The notes under the pieces were generated by a model that saw only the letters and a program-made list of their open reading frames with translations, was not told where the DNA came from and did not search any database. A program made the translations under genes and the position numbers. Below are positions 1-12,000 of a stretch of 64,000 nucleotides of DNA, piece after piece. Within the stretch, counting starts at the first letter, position 1. Each line of letters starts with the position of its first letter. The stretch is from Amphirosellinia nigrospora (Eukaryota > Ascomycota > Sordariomycetes > Xylariales > Xylariaceae), in NCBI GenBank assembly GCA_004123355.1, contig SCHM01000006.1, positions 930,001 through 994,000 of the forward strand, read 5' to 3'.

Positions 1-893
1 TAGATGGTATGTGGCTTAGTCTGGTTGATTCGATCCGAGTGGTTTGAGGACACACGGCACGATTGTGAGTCGGGAAAGGTCGTAGACAATCAATCGGCTG
101 AATGAGGCAGTGGCACCCCAATAGACAGGGTTTAAGGTCACAATGAGACGATCTTGGCCAACCGTGTTCGCGGTTCGCTGTTCACTGCGGTATGAATCCA
201 AAGAGCCGAACTGCAGGCCATTGAGCGATCTTTGTGTGTGTTCATTAGCTTAGATAGGAAATTGCACTAGTGTAAGTCGAGGGGTGAATAATTAGTCCTG
301 ACGTTATTTCACCTTGGCAGCAGGCAAAAGATATCAATCGATGGATGATCCATATCTACAGTAGAAGAGGGAAAAGCTTATGCTTCTTGGCCAGCATGGG
401 AGGTTGCTTTACCCCAGATTGCCGCCGGCAGCAGACCGATTCAGCCAGGGCCAACATGTCAGACAGAATGCCACGTCTAATTCTTTGGCATAGATGCTGG
501 GATCTTAATCTCAAAAGGCAACAGTTTTCACAATGTCTGTCTAAGGCCGGGTTTCACGAGAATTGACACGATATGTAGACTATTTGTCAGTGTCAAACTA
601 GAGTGGAAAATGATGGGATGATACGGCTGGTGGTATTCTTGTAAGAGCTAACAGGACCCCCCAAATGAGTTTTTTTCTTCAACTCGTCTAAATGGGGGAC
701 CCAAGACTTAGCGGGTTCCTAGTCTAGTTGCTTAGATTAGCCGCTATCGGCTGCAACCAAGAACCCTATTTACCTACTGTAAGGTAGTCCGTCATGTATT
801 GTCTGTTGGTAATGGGTGGTAGAGGTTGTACTTATACCCATACATTATAGGTGTGTGTGGGAGCTTGATTGGATTCCCCACACCACCTTCTGA
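1..893. other. Intergenic sequence upstream of ftr1, no gene seen
   Basis: The only open frames here are short, start or stop arbitrarily and resemble nothing I know. No tRNA-like structure, long repeat or partial gene at the window edge was recognised. In many fungi a ferroxidase gene lies divergently upstream of the iron permease; none is visible in this stretch. Confidence 0.6.
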
Positions 894-920
894 TTATCAG
901 ATCCGTGTTTTTTATCAGAT
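894..920 (-). promoter_or_regulatory. Two iron-type GATA factor sites upstream of ftr1
   Basis: TTATCAGAT occurs at 894-902 and again at 912-920. Its reverse complement, ATCTGATAA, fits exactly the ATCWGATAA consensus known for fungal iron-regulatory GATA repressors (SreA/Sre1/Fep1 class). A further GATA core (AGATAA) lies at about 927. The sites are 186-212 bp before the ftr1 start codon. From the known regulon I infer repression of ftr1 when iron is sufficient. Confidence 0.7.
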
Positions 921-1105
921 AGAATAGATAATCGCCGACTAAGATTCCTGTGTTACACTGATCTACGGCCCGAGCAAACTGGGGTGGTTTTCGTTCTCTA
1001 GCTTGGGCATGTCTTAGACGGACTGCTCTTATACCCTACTCATTGAGATTTCCCATCTCCCCCTCTTCTTCATGCGATTAGTTTGAGGAATCAATCAAGT
1101 TCATC

Positions 1106-2401
1106 ATGGCGAAAGACGTCTTCTCTGTCCCCGTCTTCCTCGTCGTCTTCCGCGAGACGCTCGAGACGGTTATCATCGTCTCCGTCCTCCTCGCTTTTCT
1201 CAAACAGACGCTTGATGGCCCCCATCGCGATGTCGCTGTATACAAGAAACTAGTCCGACAGGTAAGCCAGCCTTTCCGTATACTGAGTTCACCAACAAGT
1301 CACTACGAAATGTCCAAGCCCGGCTCTACTTGTGTCATACTAATAGTGAACTGATGTAGGTCTGGCTAGGTGTCGGCCTGGGGCTCTTCATCTGCCTCAT
1401 CGTCGCAGCAGCCATCATCGGCACCTTCTACACTGTCGGCAGAGACGCATGGCAAGCTAACGAGTACAACTACGAGGGCGCCTTTGCGCTCATCGCCTCG
1501 CTGATCATCAGCGTCATCGGTGTCGCTCTCCTCCGCGTTGGTAAGGTGCAGGAGAAATGGCGCGTGAAGCTGGCCAAAGCCCTCGAGGCCCCGGTGAATG
1601 TGCGCGGTGGATCCCGTTTCGGGGGGCTAAAGCGCTTCGCCGAGAAGTATGCCATGTTCGTACTGCCCTTCGTCACCGTGCTTAGAGAGGGTATCGAGGC
1701 CATTGTTTTCATCGCTGGTGTCTCGTTCTCTGCGCCTGCTACTTCTGTGCCACTACCTGTTGTTATCGGGTTGATCGTTGGGAGCATCGTCGGTTATGTC
1801 CTGTACAGGTGAGTGAAACAAGCAATGACACGGCCCATGCGGAAGCGTATTAATACTGTCTAGGGGTGGCACCACGACTCGACTACAATATTTCCTTGTT
1901 GCTTCCACCTGTTTGCTGTACCTCGTTGGCGCGGGTCTTTTCTCGCGCGCCGTCTGGTACTTCGAAGCCCAGGAGTGGAACAAGGTCGTCGGCAGCGACG
2001 CTGCAGAGCTAGGGGCTGGACCAGGCTCATACGACATTGATAAGAGTGTCTGGCATGTAAACGTAAGTACAAGACCTCACTCTTCAGCCGAGCTGAATAC
2101 TAATCATGGATTCGCGCGATAGTGCTGTAGCCCAGAGTTTAACGGCGGTGGAGGTTGGGGTATTTTCAACGCTATTCTTGGATGGACGAACTCGGCCACA
2201 TACGGCTCCGTCATCGCCTACAACATCTACTGGATTGCTATCGTCATTGCTTTGGCGGTTATGAGATACCGGGAGCTCAAGGGCCACTTGCCATTCGGTA
2301 AGGCCAAGGCAGGTCTGGTCGACAATGAGCCCAGAGAGGTTGCTGAAAGGTCGAGCCCAGGAACAAAGCCAGAGGCTTCCGAATCTGTCACTTCTGCCTA
2401 A
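1106..2401 (+). CDS. ftr1: High-affinity iron permease Ftr1
   Basis: Plasma-membrane permease that takes up Fe(III) produced by a partner multicopper ferroxidase (reductive iron assimilation). Four exons, 1106-1261, 1360-1808, 1864-2062 and 2123-2401, join in frame to 360 residues, the usual family length. The iron-binding motif RETLE is at residues 16-20, with a second copy, REGIE, at 161-165. Several hydrophobic membrane segments are present, and the conserved C-terminal-half motif with NGGGGWG starts exon 4. All introns have GT and AG ends. The start is the first ATG and gives the short N-terminus normal for the family. The upstream GATA sites suggest iron repression. The partner ferroxidase is not adjacent. 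No frameshift is needed. Confidence 0.95.
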
Positions 2402-3046
2402 GAAAGCATCTTGCTTAATACTAAGCTCTAATTGTACTGAAAAGAAGAATGGGAAGGAGAGTAGCAGATGTAGGTGTACGATGAAAGAAATAGGAATTAA
2501 AAATTACCGAGTTCAAATACTGAATATGTTATCAATATGCTCTGTACCTACTTAGTAGGTAATGCCTGTCATGATTTCGACTGTACCATGACTGGGGTTC
2601 ATTCATCAGTTTGATGTAGTTTCAAGTTTAACGAATACCTAATGTTCCAGTGTGTTGCGACTTCAAGCAGCGGATGTGATGTCCGTAATCGGGCTAGCGC
2701 ATATCCCCAGTTATCTCACCCACAATGACAGCGACTTGCTGTCCAACGGCATCACGTATAGAGATAGCTGAGGAGAAAACTATCAAAAAAGTTTAAAGGG
2801 GCTTTTCTGCAGACTTTGTAGTATGAGTTGACATGTCGCTTCAAAAGGAATGATCAATAGCCTACGTATCCTACAAAACCGAGATTTCCAGCAGTGATAG
2901 CTGTCCTCCACTACCCCGAAGCACAAGCCTGACTAATCACAGTCTCGTCACCGTGAGGAATAAGGGGCAACGCGCTACACGAAAGCTGATGAGGTCCTCA
3001 TCTTCTCCCCTCTTCAAGGTATTGCCTCACACCGGAGACAGACCAA
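2402..3046. other. Intergenic, ftr1 3' region and BTB gene promoter
   Basis: No coding potential was recognised between the tandemly oriented ftr1 and BTB genes. This stretch presumably holds the ftr1 3' UTR and the promoter of the next gene. Confidence 0.5.
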
Positions 3047-4717
3047 ATGGAGGACTCGGGCGGCGGCGGCGCGCGGCGGCGGTGCACCGGACGGCGGAGA
3101 CCCCTCGTCGGAACCGACACGCAGCAGCGGTGGGGAGCGTCCTGAAGTCATCGTCATCTCCGAGCACGGCGACGTCGTGCTAGACGCTACTTTCCAGAAC
3201 TCCAAGGACACGATCCGGTCGGTTCGGAAGGCGGCGCAGACTACGCTGCCGAGACGTGGAGCTGGGGAACCGCAGCCGCCCTTCCCGAAAGCGCGGGTGC
3301 GTCTCGCGTTCCGCGTCGATCTCGCCGTGCTCAGGAGACAGTCGAAGTACTTCGATAAGCTGCTGGGGGACTCGCACTTCAAGGAGGCGAACGACGTCAC
3401 GGAGGCGTTCGCGGCGCTGACGCTCAAGGGCGTGAAACCCCGCGATGCAGACGCGAACGAACTCCCCTGGATCGCGATCCAAGACGATGACGCCGCGACG
3501 TCGTACGCGTACCGGGAGCTAGTCTTCGCGGATCTCCTGCGAATCCTGCACGGGGCAGACGCGAGGACGGCGCAGCCGCAGATTACCATGTCTTTCGTGA
3601 CGACGCTAGCCGTGCTTGCGGACCGCTTCGATTGTGCGGCCGCCGTGGCCAAGTATGTGGCCACGGGGCTCAAATTCAAGTGGCCCATCACGAGCCGCAC
3701 GAAGCCTGTCCCGAAGACGATGGTGCTGGGGCCGGCGGTATGAGCCGCGCGAGCGAGAATGTGCTTCGGCAGAAGATACTTGTTTCGTGGTTGCTGAACC
3801 AGCCTGGTAAGTTCACCGCCGCCACCCGCGAGCTCATCATGAATGGCTCGTGTCAGTGGAGCTCGTTTGGCGAGGAGGCGGAGGACGAGACGAATAGTTC
3901 TACGTGGTGGTATTTGCAAGATGGGCTTGAGCGTGAGTTTTTACCCCCTTTTCTTACCGCAAGACTACTATATATTACTACTCGATTCTCCCTCTACGAA
4001 CACTACAGTCCATCAGCGATGCACCGTGCATATTAATTTCTCTCTTTTTACAGAAGAACTGCAATACCGGCGCGACTGCATCTTGAACACACTAGCTTCA
4101 GTGCCAAGGCATTTCCTCCTCCTCTACACCTCTTCGCGGAGCGCGCGACAGTGCAAGCTAGGCTACGACTCGAGCGTGGCGTGTGACTCGTACCAGCTGG
4201 GAGAGATGTTCAAGTTCCTGACGAACAAGGGTCTCTTATTCCTCGTCGACTTCTCCCCGGCATCGCTAGACACCATCGCCGACAGCGCCCTGCTGCCGGT
4301 CGACGGCGTGCTCGCGACATTACGGCAATGTCCGGGTACCAGATCGACAAGAATCACACCAACTGCGGGCTGCGCACCCGCATGTTACCCATCCTGGATT
4401 TCATCCAGGGGCTGTTGTCTGCGAGCTCCGTGCCTGTCTCCCGTGCCGCGTGGAAGGCGAATCGCGCCGCGCATGCGTGGATGCCGAATCCAGAGGAGGC
4501 GAAGAAGGTGAATGGTGCTGCTCGTGACGGCGATGGGGGTGAGAGGCCGTTTCGCTTCACGAGGGCGTTGGCGGCGGATCAGAGGCTAAGGTTCGAGAAT
4601 ACGATGGGCGCCGACAAGTTTGCGCGGGATGTATTCACGGCAACTAGTTGGGATTGGACAGCCGAGGACCAGGGGCTAGATCACGCGTCCACGACGCCAA
4701 GGTGGACTATTAGATAG
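3047..4717 (+). CDS. BTB/POZ-domain protein (frames broken by apparent indels)
   Basis: Predicted fungal BTB protein of about 515 residues, probably a protein-interaction adaptor; its exact role is unknown. The BTB-like part (3140-3700) starts with a strand reading VIVISEHGDVVLDATF and continues with a helix containing LRRQSKYFDKLLGDS. A long helical C-terminal part follows. An intron lies at 3933-4053 (GTGAGT...CAG). Three frame changes are needed. One is near 3057-3080 in a GGC/CGG-rich stretch (two bases lost or one gained). One base is missing near 3737, where a GGG may have become GG, and another near 4337 (GGGG to GGG). Reading through them gives a continuous, family-like protein, so I treat this as one gene with sequence errors rather than a pseudogene. 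The first frameshift makes the start codon uncertain. Confidence 0.78.
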
Positions 4718-5070
4718 GAGTACCCCTACGTTATTTTCCTGGATTCAATGGCCAGGTAGAGGATATCATCTTCTTCCAAGTTCAGAATTGGATATCAAAA
4801 GACACGGCAGATGAAACTGTAAACTTGGTGTGTGTGAATAGGCGGAGCTAATCTTGCTCCTGTATATATGGCGTCCGGCTTGAAGTTTTCTATCATTTAA
4901 ACCTCGTCGCTGGATAAGAATCATAAACCAAACCCAACTCAAAAATGAGTTGCTACTGCATTAACCCAATAGCGCCGCGCTCCAAACGCCGTCTGACATG
5001 AAATGACCTCATCAAATGTAGGCATTTGTTCGATGGGAAACAGAATAAAACAGATAGTTTTAAAACCCGA
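4718..5070. other. Convergent intergenic, BTB gene and vps24
   Basis: About 350 bp between convergent genes, probably the two 3' UTRs. Nothing else was recognised. Confidence 0.5.
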
Positions 5071-5887
5071 CTAGCTTCTCAAAGCCTCGAGCCTGTTTCT
5101 CATCTGATCCATCATGGCCTCCTGGTCCTCCTCCTCCTCCTCGAGCTCCACAGGCGCGGGCGGGTTGCACAGGGGTGCTGGGCATGGGGCCGGCCTTCTC
5201 CATCTTGCCCTTGAGGATCTCGCCCAGGACCTTGTCGACCTCGCCGTCGGCCTCCATCTCCTCGTCCTCGAACATGGCGTCTTCGTCGACGGGCAGGCTC
5301 TCGCCGACCATCTCCTCGATGACGCCGGCCTTCATGAGCTCGACGCTCAGCTCGCGCATGGTGCCGGCCAACTCGGGCAGGCGGACCAGGGCGTTGACGT
5401 CCTTCATGATGCCCACGCTGGCGCGGATGCTGCCCTCGATCTTGCGCACGGCGAAGGCCTCGTTCACCTGCATCTGCACGCTGCTCAGCTGGGCCTTGGA
5501 CGTCACCAGGCGCGCCGACGTCCGCCGCGCCCGGATCAGCTCCCGCGCGAAGTCCCGCGCCTCCCGCTGCGCCTGGGACCGCCGCGTCGCGTCGCGCGCC
5601 CCTCGCTTGTCCGCGGCCACGATCAGGTTCTTCGTCTTTTGCTCGACTTGTTTGACGGCGGCGATGTCGCGGTCGAGTTTGCGCAGGTTCGATCGGAGGA
5701 GTTGGTTGCATTTGCGCATCTGAGAGAGGTATTAGTTAGTTTAGTTCTCGGTACATCTCCCTTTTTCTTTTCGGGGTTTATTGGCATTCGTTTCATGATA
5801 GTGTGCTAGAATAGGCAATGAATGAGTATTGCTACCTACCTGCGCATTGGGATCTGGCTTGACGAAGAGAGCTTTGAGGTTCTCCAT
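5071..5887 (-). CDS. vps24: ESCRT-III subunit Vps24 (CHMP3)
   Basis: Subunit of the ESCRT-III filament that, with Vps2 and Snf7, cuts intralumenal vesicles at the endosome and is disassembled by Vps4. The first exon, 5840-5887, encodes 16 residues, MENLKALFVKPDPNAQ, the fungal Vps24 N-terminus. Exon 2 runs 5071-5719. The long basic helices (KCNQLLRSNLRKLDRD onward) come first, then a region like LPELAGTMRELSVELMKAG, then an acidic stretch. The normal C-terminal MIM helix (MRNRLEALRS before the stop at 5071) is present but in another frame. A frameshift near 5165 in a CG-rich run, equal to two missing bases, separates it. Without correction the protein ends in a meaningless Gly-rich tail. With it the length is about 232 residues, normal for the family. 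Confidence 0.92.
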
Positions 5888-6907
5888 CTTAGAGGACGTG
5901 CTGTGGCAAAGGGCACTGGCGGGAATGAGAGTTTTTGATGCGGTTGTGTACGCAGATGGCTTGTGGTGGTGCTTGGGCGTCGCTGTATGTGATGATATGA
6001 TTCGTCTAGTATAGTATGGTTTCGTGGGGTCTAGCGATGACGTTGGCCGGAACAGTGATGGGTTGGTCCCGAGGCTGGGCTTCCAAGCTTCCACCCACGA
6101 CCCACGACCCACGCGCCCAAGGCTGAAGAGGGACAGCTGAGTGGGGTTATAGACACTTAATAGCCTATACCTATTTAAGAAATACTTACCCCGCTATACC
6201 TACTATGCAAGTTGGATTATTTAGAAAATGGTAGCTCCTTTACTCAGTATTTTTGCCTTACCACTACCTAATCCGATGCTGTTCCAAAGGTCACCAACAT
6301 CTATCCTATTGTTTGCTTATAGTTACTCTTCCTCGCGTTTGAGTTTGACAGCAGGCATCAGGGGCCAAAAACTTTGTGACACCGTCACGCTATGCTGATT
6401 CATGTGCACGAACCCGTGAGAAACAACGGGATGACGGCGTTTGGTCGGGTATAGAGAAAATGGAAGATGGAAGAAGATGCAGAAGGTCACCAGGGCAGGT
6501 GAATGCGGATGCAGCTGCATGCAGGCTCAGGTTGTGATTAGGTCCTGCTGTTCAGACATTGCATGCCAACCAACAAACATCTCGATTAATAAAGAGCCGA
6601 GGTATACTAGGTAGCATTCTGGTACTGTATAAAGACAGGACATTCATTAGTCCGTGTCTTGGCGTTGTACGTGATGCTGGAGTGTTGTATTTGATGAAGA
6701 AAGACTTGGCTTAAAGCACGATGAACTGGAACCTCCCTGGTTTAGGTGAGGCAGTGAGATACCTAGTATTCTAGTATAGCGGCCAGCTCGCGATCGTCAA
6801 GCCCTTCTGCATCGCAGACAGGCACGCTGCAAGACCCCCTCCTCAGCCCTGCCCAGGCTAGGTATCTTTATTAATGAATTAGATCGGTACAGCTTGTGTG
6901 GCAGGTT
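5888..6907. other. Intergenic upstream of vps24
   Basis: Contains the vps24 promoter and 5' leader. The short open frames on both strands have no recognisable protein features. No repeat was seen before the foldback element at 6908. Confidence 0.5.
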
Positions 6908-7209
6908 GGATTCTCGGACGTCACATAGCCGCATTTAGAAGCGTTTACCCCACGAATAACCATCTCTACACAGCACATAACTCTAAGTTAGCAATTGTAT
7001 AAACAAGACTTAACGTATTATTACTAAAATATAAAAATATTATTAAATTTTTAGTTTAATAGTACGTATATAGCTAAATCTGCAGATTTAACCGGGGCTA
7101 CATCGTTCACCTAGCTAGTTAAATGGCCAAGTTAGGTCTTAAAGTAGGGTAAACTTCCGCATGCGGCTAGTTTAACGTGTGGTTATTAAAACGTGACGTC
7201 CGAGAATCC
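6908..7209. mobile_element. MITE-like foldback element with 17 bp perfect TIRs
   Basis: GGATTCTCGGACGTCAC at 6908-6924 is repeated as its exact reverse complement at 7193-7209. Inside these, a second inverted similarity links AGCCGCAT...GTTTACCC on the left with GGGTAAAC...ATGCGGCT on the right, offset by about 20 bp. The 302 bp element has an AT-rich middle and no coding capacity. Size and structure fit a non-autonomous DNA transposon (MITE). I could not identify a clear target-site duplication or the parent family. Confidence 0.75.
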
Positions 7210-8070
7210 GACGTGCTTGTATGGGAGCATGCCACTAGTCTGCTAACGGAATTAATGTACTCTCAAAAGCATCTGTGCTTGCCTGCACAGGTGGTAGGCA
7301 CTTACTTCCTACGAGAAAAAAAAACCAAGGTGAGAAAGTCGTAGATAACCTCTAGGTTATGAACTGTATCCTACCTTTAGGCAGTCTACGGCCCAAAGTA
7401 ATCACATATTTCGTATACTTCCATACCTAGACCAACACATGTAGGTATTGTAAAAACTTTGATGGAGGCTGTGCATTTGTCTAAGACGTAGGCAAGGTTA
7501 TTGGTAGGCAACTACCTACCTCAGGTAGTCTGGGCCCTAGGCGTAAAAGTACCCTAGGTAGGTACCTAAGGACCTATGGGAACTACGGGATTCTATAGCG
7601 TGCCGCAGTGCTTCTAAGAATTTCGTAGAATCGAACGGGACCCTGGCTCCAGTGGGGTTCCACGCCGGTTGCATCACCAAATACAATTTCAGTACCGCCG
7701 CCTCTAGCACTAGCAGCGGTTGCTCTCGACCACGCAGAGCTCTCTCTTCCCATCTTCCCCAGCCTCACCTGCAGACCAAACCTCTTAACTGCTAAACCTG
7801 GCAGCAACAACTCCCAATTTTAACCACGACCACAATCACGACCCTCCGGCGATTGCCTAATTTCGGAGCATCTTTCTGTAAGTAGGTACTTGTACACAAT
7901 CTCGCACAATTACCTACCTCCCTCCGCCTGTCCCTCCCCCTCCATTCATCATTCTTCTCGTCTACATCCACGCTTCGTTACCCCATTTTGCGCAACTCAC
8001 AGTCAATTAATTACTTACACCAATTGTTAAGCTATTCTACGAACCCCCCTACCAAGTCGACCTCATCAAC
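7210..8070. other. Promoter region of the p23 gene
   Basis: Upstream sequence of the p23 gene. It is rich in CCTAGGTA/TACCTA-type short palindromic motifs (7500-7575) and has a CT-rich stretch just before the gene (about 7905-7960), a common fungal promoter feature. No coding sequence was recognised. Confidence 0.5.
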
Positions 8071-9060
8071 ATGTCGCAAGTCACTCCTGAAGGTAAGCAT
8101 TCTCCAGACCTTGTTGCCTATCTACCCCACCATGGGCAACTCACTTGCTTTTTTTTCCATATTATACCTCTCTGCCTTCCGCCCAGCTCTCAAGGCCTCC
8201 TGGCTACGCGGCGACAATGAGGACGCTTGACAGCTAACATGGTGTCCTTCTCATTTATATAGTCCTATGGGCCCAGCGCTCGTCTAAGACTGAACCGGAG
8301 AAGAACTTTGTCTACCTCACCATTTCTGTCCCCGATGTGCCCAAAGAGAACCTTAAGCTGGAACTCAAGCCCACCTCCCTATCTTTCCAAGGTCACTCGG
8401 AAACCCTGAAGCGCACATATCACCTCGATATCAACTTCTACGACGAGATCGATGTGGACAACAGCAACACCCACCACACTGCCCGCAATGTTGAGCTGAA
8501 GCTGCGCAAGAAGGATCTTAAGGAAGAATACTGGCCTCGCCTGCTCAAAGACGCTGCCAAGGTCCAGTTCGTCAAGACTGACTTTGACAAATGGGTCGAC
8601 GAGGACGAGCAGAACGAGGTTGCCGAGGATGACATGTCCCAATTCGGCGGCATGGGTACGTTTGACATGACACGCCCCAGGCGCCTAATACCCTAGTAAT
8701 ATGAGTGCTAACATGTTTATGCGTAACAGGAGGCATGCCAGGAGGTGGCATGGGTGGTATGGGCGGTGGTATGCCCGGCATGGGTGGCATGGGTACGTGA
8801 TCGCTAATTAACCCTACATTTCTCAACCCATCCAGACGTCAAGCTATATCCTCTCTATTTGGGGAGAGTATGGACTGACACGATTTCGTTTCACAGGCGG
8901 TGACTTTGGCGGAATCGACTTCTCAAAGCTGGGCGGTATGGGTGGTGACGCCGGCTCCGATGACGAGGACGACGACGAAGACGACGACATGCCGGCGCTT
9001 GAGGGCGAAGACGACGCCAAGGCCGATGCTAAGACCGATGATGCTAAGGCTGACAAGTAG
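8071..9060 (+). CDS. sba1: Hsp90 co-chaperone p23 (Sba1/Wos2)
   Basis: Cytosolic co-chaperone that binds the closed ATP state of Hsp90 and slows its ATPase. Four exons, 8071-8092, 8263-8655, 8730-8792 and 8897-9060, join to 213 residues. The CS/p23 fold spans about residues 8-120, with the conserved start LWAQRSSKTEPEKNFVYLT and the helper segment YWPRLLKD followed by a conserved WVDEDE. After it come a Gly/Met-rich linker (MGGMGGGMPG repeats, exon 3) and a very acidic tail, both typical of fungal p23. A tiny seven-codon first exon and small exons are normal for this gene. No frameshift is needed. Confidence 0.95.
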
Positions 9061-12000
9061 TCTCGCGGAGAAATCAGACCTATATCTTTAAAACCACCAG
9101 CCCCATCCTCGATTCTCTCACCGGCTCGAAGGGTGTTGTTTCTGCGAGTCATGATCAGTCATGATCAGTCCCGTTTTACGGTTAAAAGTGAGCGGCGCAT
9201 AGAACAGAAATGGCAAACGGCAACGCGGTCTTGGTTGTGTTTGTATCTTGGAGTCTGTTTCCAGGATGTGAGTTTAGGCGAGTTAGGAAAGGACTTTATG
9301 GTACTTGATGCCCCAACCAATTAATTCGATAGCCAAACAAGCTATTTATAACACCTACCTTCCTACACCATATTGTGACTTGTATCGGGCTATTGATCGT
9401 ATAGTCGGATATACAATCATCACAACGCTTGTCAGTTAGCACTGCCAGCCCCTGTTATGATACCATTGTAGCGGACAACGCTCGTTCAATAGAGTTGGTA
9501 AGATCGGTGATCAATATTAGACTATAGGTAAGTGGGGCATTCAAGAAGTTTCTTTCAGGAGTTCAGTTTGAAACATGCCTTTGAGAACTAGGGCGTGTGT
9601 CACTGGATAAATATGAGGCACAGCAGAACGTAACACATAAGTATTCCTCAAGTACCTCCGTGCTCGCTTCTTCTTTAACCCTTTCGTAGCTGTTAACTAC
9701 TTGTAGCATCGTATTGTTTTATTAGTGATAGTTATCCCTGGTTGGATAAGTTCCAGAGGAATCCTCGTGAGAAGCTGGAAAGTAATTAGGTAGAGGGCGG
9801 GCTACGGCCCTCAAGGTATTCCAGATTTAATTCTCGCATCGGCGGATTATAGTAATGATTGTAATCTATTAGCTCGAATTGACATTTTTCTTGTAGTCGT
9901 CTACTGGATCGGATATATACTGGCGATGATGTGTGTGACTTAACTGCCGGGGATGACTCTGCTCGAGCCTAGAGGTTGCTGGGGCGTTGGCATGGTATAC
10001 TTAGGTAGTGGTAGTACGGCACTTTTTAGTTATACGAATATGCGATCCTCATTCGCCGGAAATCTTCTAGATTAACCCCGTTTTATCATTTCTATTTCCT
10101 GGATCTTGAATAGGGCTATGGGATTTACAGTCAGTGTCCTTTTCCCACCCCCCCCTTTTCGTATGTGAGGCTATGTTTTTATGAGGGAGTATCGTGTCGT
10201 TTTAGAACTATAGCTTAAATCATTCCGGCTACCATTCCTCATGTTGCTAAGGACTGTAGATAAAAACAATGATGTCTCCCCCCTGGCTGTCTGGGACAGT
10301 AAGGAGGGCTTAGAGAAGTAAAGTGGTATATTTATAAGATTTCTGCAAACTTGATATTAGTTATGAAGAGTCCTCGAAGCGTTTCGTACCCGGTCTTATA
10401 GATAGATTATCAGACCTTTCTGGTGACTTGATTGGTATTGTGGGAATATGTGTGAGGTTGATGAGTATGCTGACCGCGTTGGGGAGAGGGGGGTTAGAAT
10501 TATCTAGAGTAAGACTCATATGCTGAGGACTTCATCTGTGCTGTCTATGTAACTGCTTAGACAGCAGGAGGCTTATCCTAGAATTGGGGTATTGTGCTAT
10601 TCGTACACATGAAGGTGTTGGGATTAGGGTGTCTACTTCCTCTTGAGCAATTCTTGTATCTATAGATGGTAAGAAACTGACATTCCACACATTACCATAT
10701 GAGTATATATGTCCAGTCTCATCTAGGTTTATATTAGTTTGATCCATCGTGACTCTAGTCACTTGATAATCCCACCTCCTTCGCAACAGAGTATTTTGTT
10801 TAAGAGCTGGTGTTCATCTTGCTTCGTTTAGCTCCGCTGAGGGTAACTTAGCTTTATTAGAGCGAGTTACATGAACTCATCGAAATTAGAAAGATTTGAG
10901 TGAATTACGAGACCCTGCGTGCCATGATTAGGAAGCAGACTTAGGCATCTTCCTTCATGTTACACAGGTCTGCAGTCACACTACGTATTAGTATAATGTC
11001 ACAAGGGCTCTAATTGAGGGCTTGTAACAGGTTCAATTTGAGTAATAAACGACTATGTTGCCAAAGGGGCCATATAGATCTAAGTCCTTCCTCCGTTTGA
11101 AGGGAGGACTCGCTGCCTTTTATGCTCAGAATTCCCTTCCTTTCCTTTCCTTTCATTTCTTTCCTCTACGGGACCGAAAGGAAAGACCTATGTAGCCGGT
11201 GAGGCGAGTGTCTCGGTATTCGAGTTCAGCTCGGTATCTGCTTCTGAGACTCACGATAACCTCGTACGACTGCCTCAACCTTGTAGGGTAGTATTTCGCG
11301 AGCTCCGTATGGGACCCTGTGTGGCACTGTATTGCGCACTGACCAGGATCCGTGTGACATATAACCAGAAGTCTCAGACTGTATAAGAGAATCCGAATGT
11401 AACTCCCGATCTCTGAAACAGAGAGAAATAGGAAATAAGAGACTATTTCCTTTGGTATGCAGACTGGATTTCTTCTGCTTTGAAGGAGATGAGGGAGTAG
11501 ACTTTATTGTATTTGGGCTTGCATAAATAAATTATGATAATTTTATAATTATCTAAGCTCTCTACACGAGTCCTCATTACAACTCATGTCTTTATAATAT
11601 ATATACATAATCCACGGCAATTAGTCACAGGGTTTTACGCAACCTACCGCTCTAAAAGGTGCTATCAGCGAATTTTTCTAATTCTATGACGCTTCAGTGA
11701 ATGCAAACATGGTTAAGAGAGGCTTATCATCATGTAGCATAAGATTCGACGTCTAGTCTTCGCTTATCTATCCTCATAGATGGATATTTAAGTACCGGCG
11801 ATACGTGGGCTTGAAGAGTATTTCAAATTACATCACTTATCTGGATGGCCGCTTAGACTCGGATTCGGGATATTTAAGGGTTGGCGGTGGATTGGGCTAG
11901 AGCGTCGAAGTTGATATTTTTTTTTCTTAAAGCATCCGAGGCATATTGTTAGGATTAGAGATTAGATTAGTTGGCAATCCCCACTAATGCCGCGGATTAT

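Noticed and set aside
3019-3041. GTATTG...ACAG as an intron near the BTB start
   Set aside because: Only 23 bp, too short to splice; a frameshift in the GC-rich run explains the frame change better.
3014-3919. 301-codon minus-strand frame over the BTB gene
   Set aside because: Arg/Ser/Ala-rich translation typical of the antisense of GC-rich coding DNA; the plus strand carries the conserved BTB sequence.
5112-5809. Long open frames on both strands over vps24
   Set aside because: These are GC-rich shadows of the vps24 coding sequence; only the minus-strand vps24 frame has family motifs.
7608-7632. Heat-shock element ahead of p23 (TTCTAAGAATTTCGTAGAA)
   Set aside because: The GAA/TTC modules are spaced by 3, 1 and 3 bases instead of 2, so it does not fit the heat-shock factor consensus.
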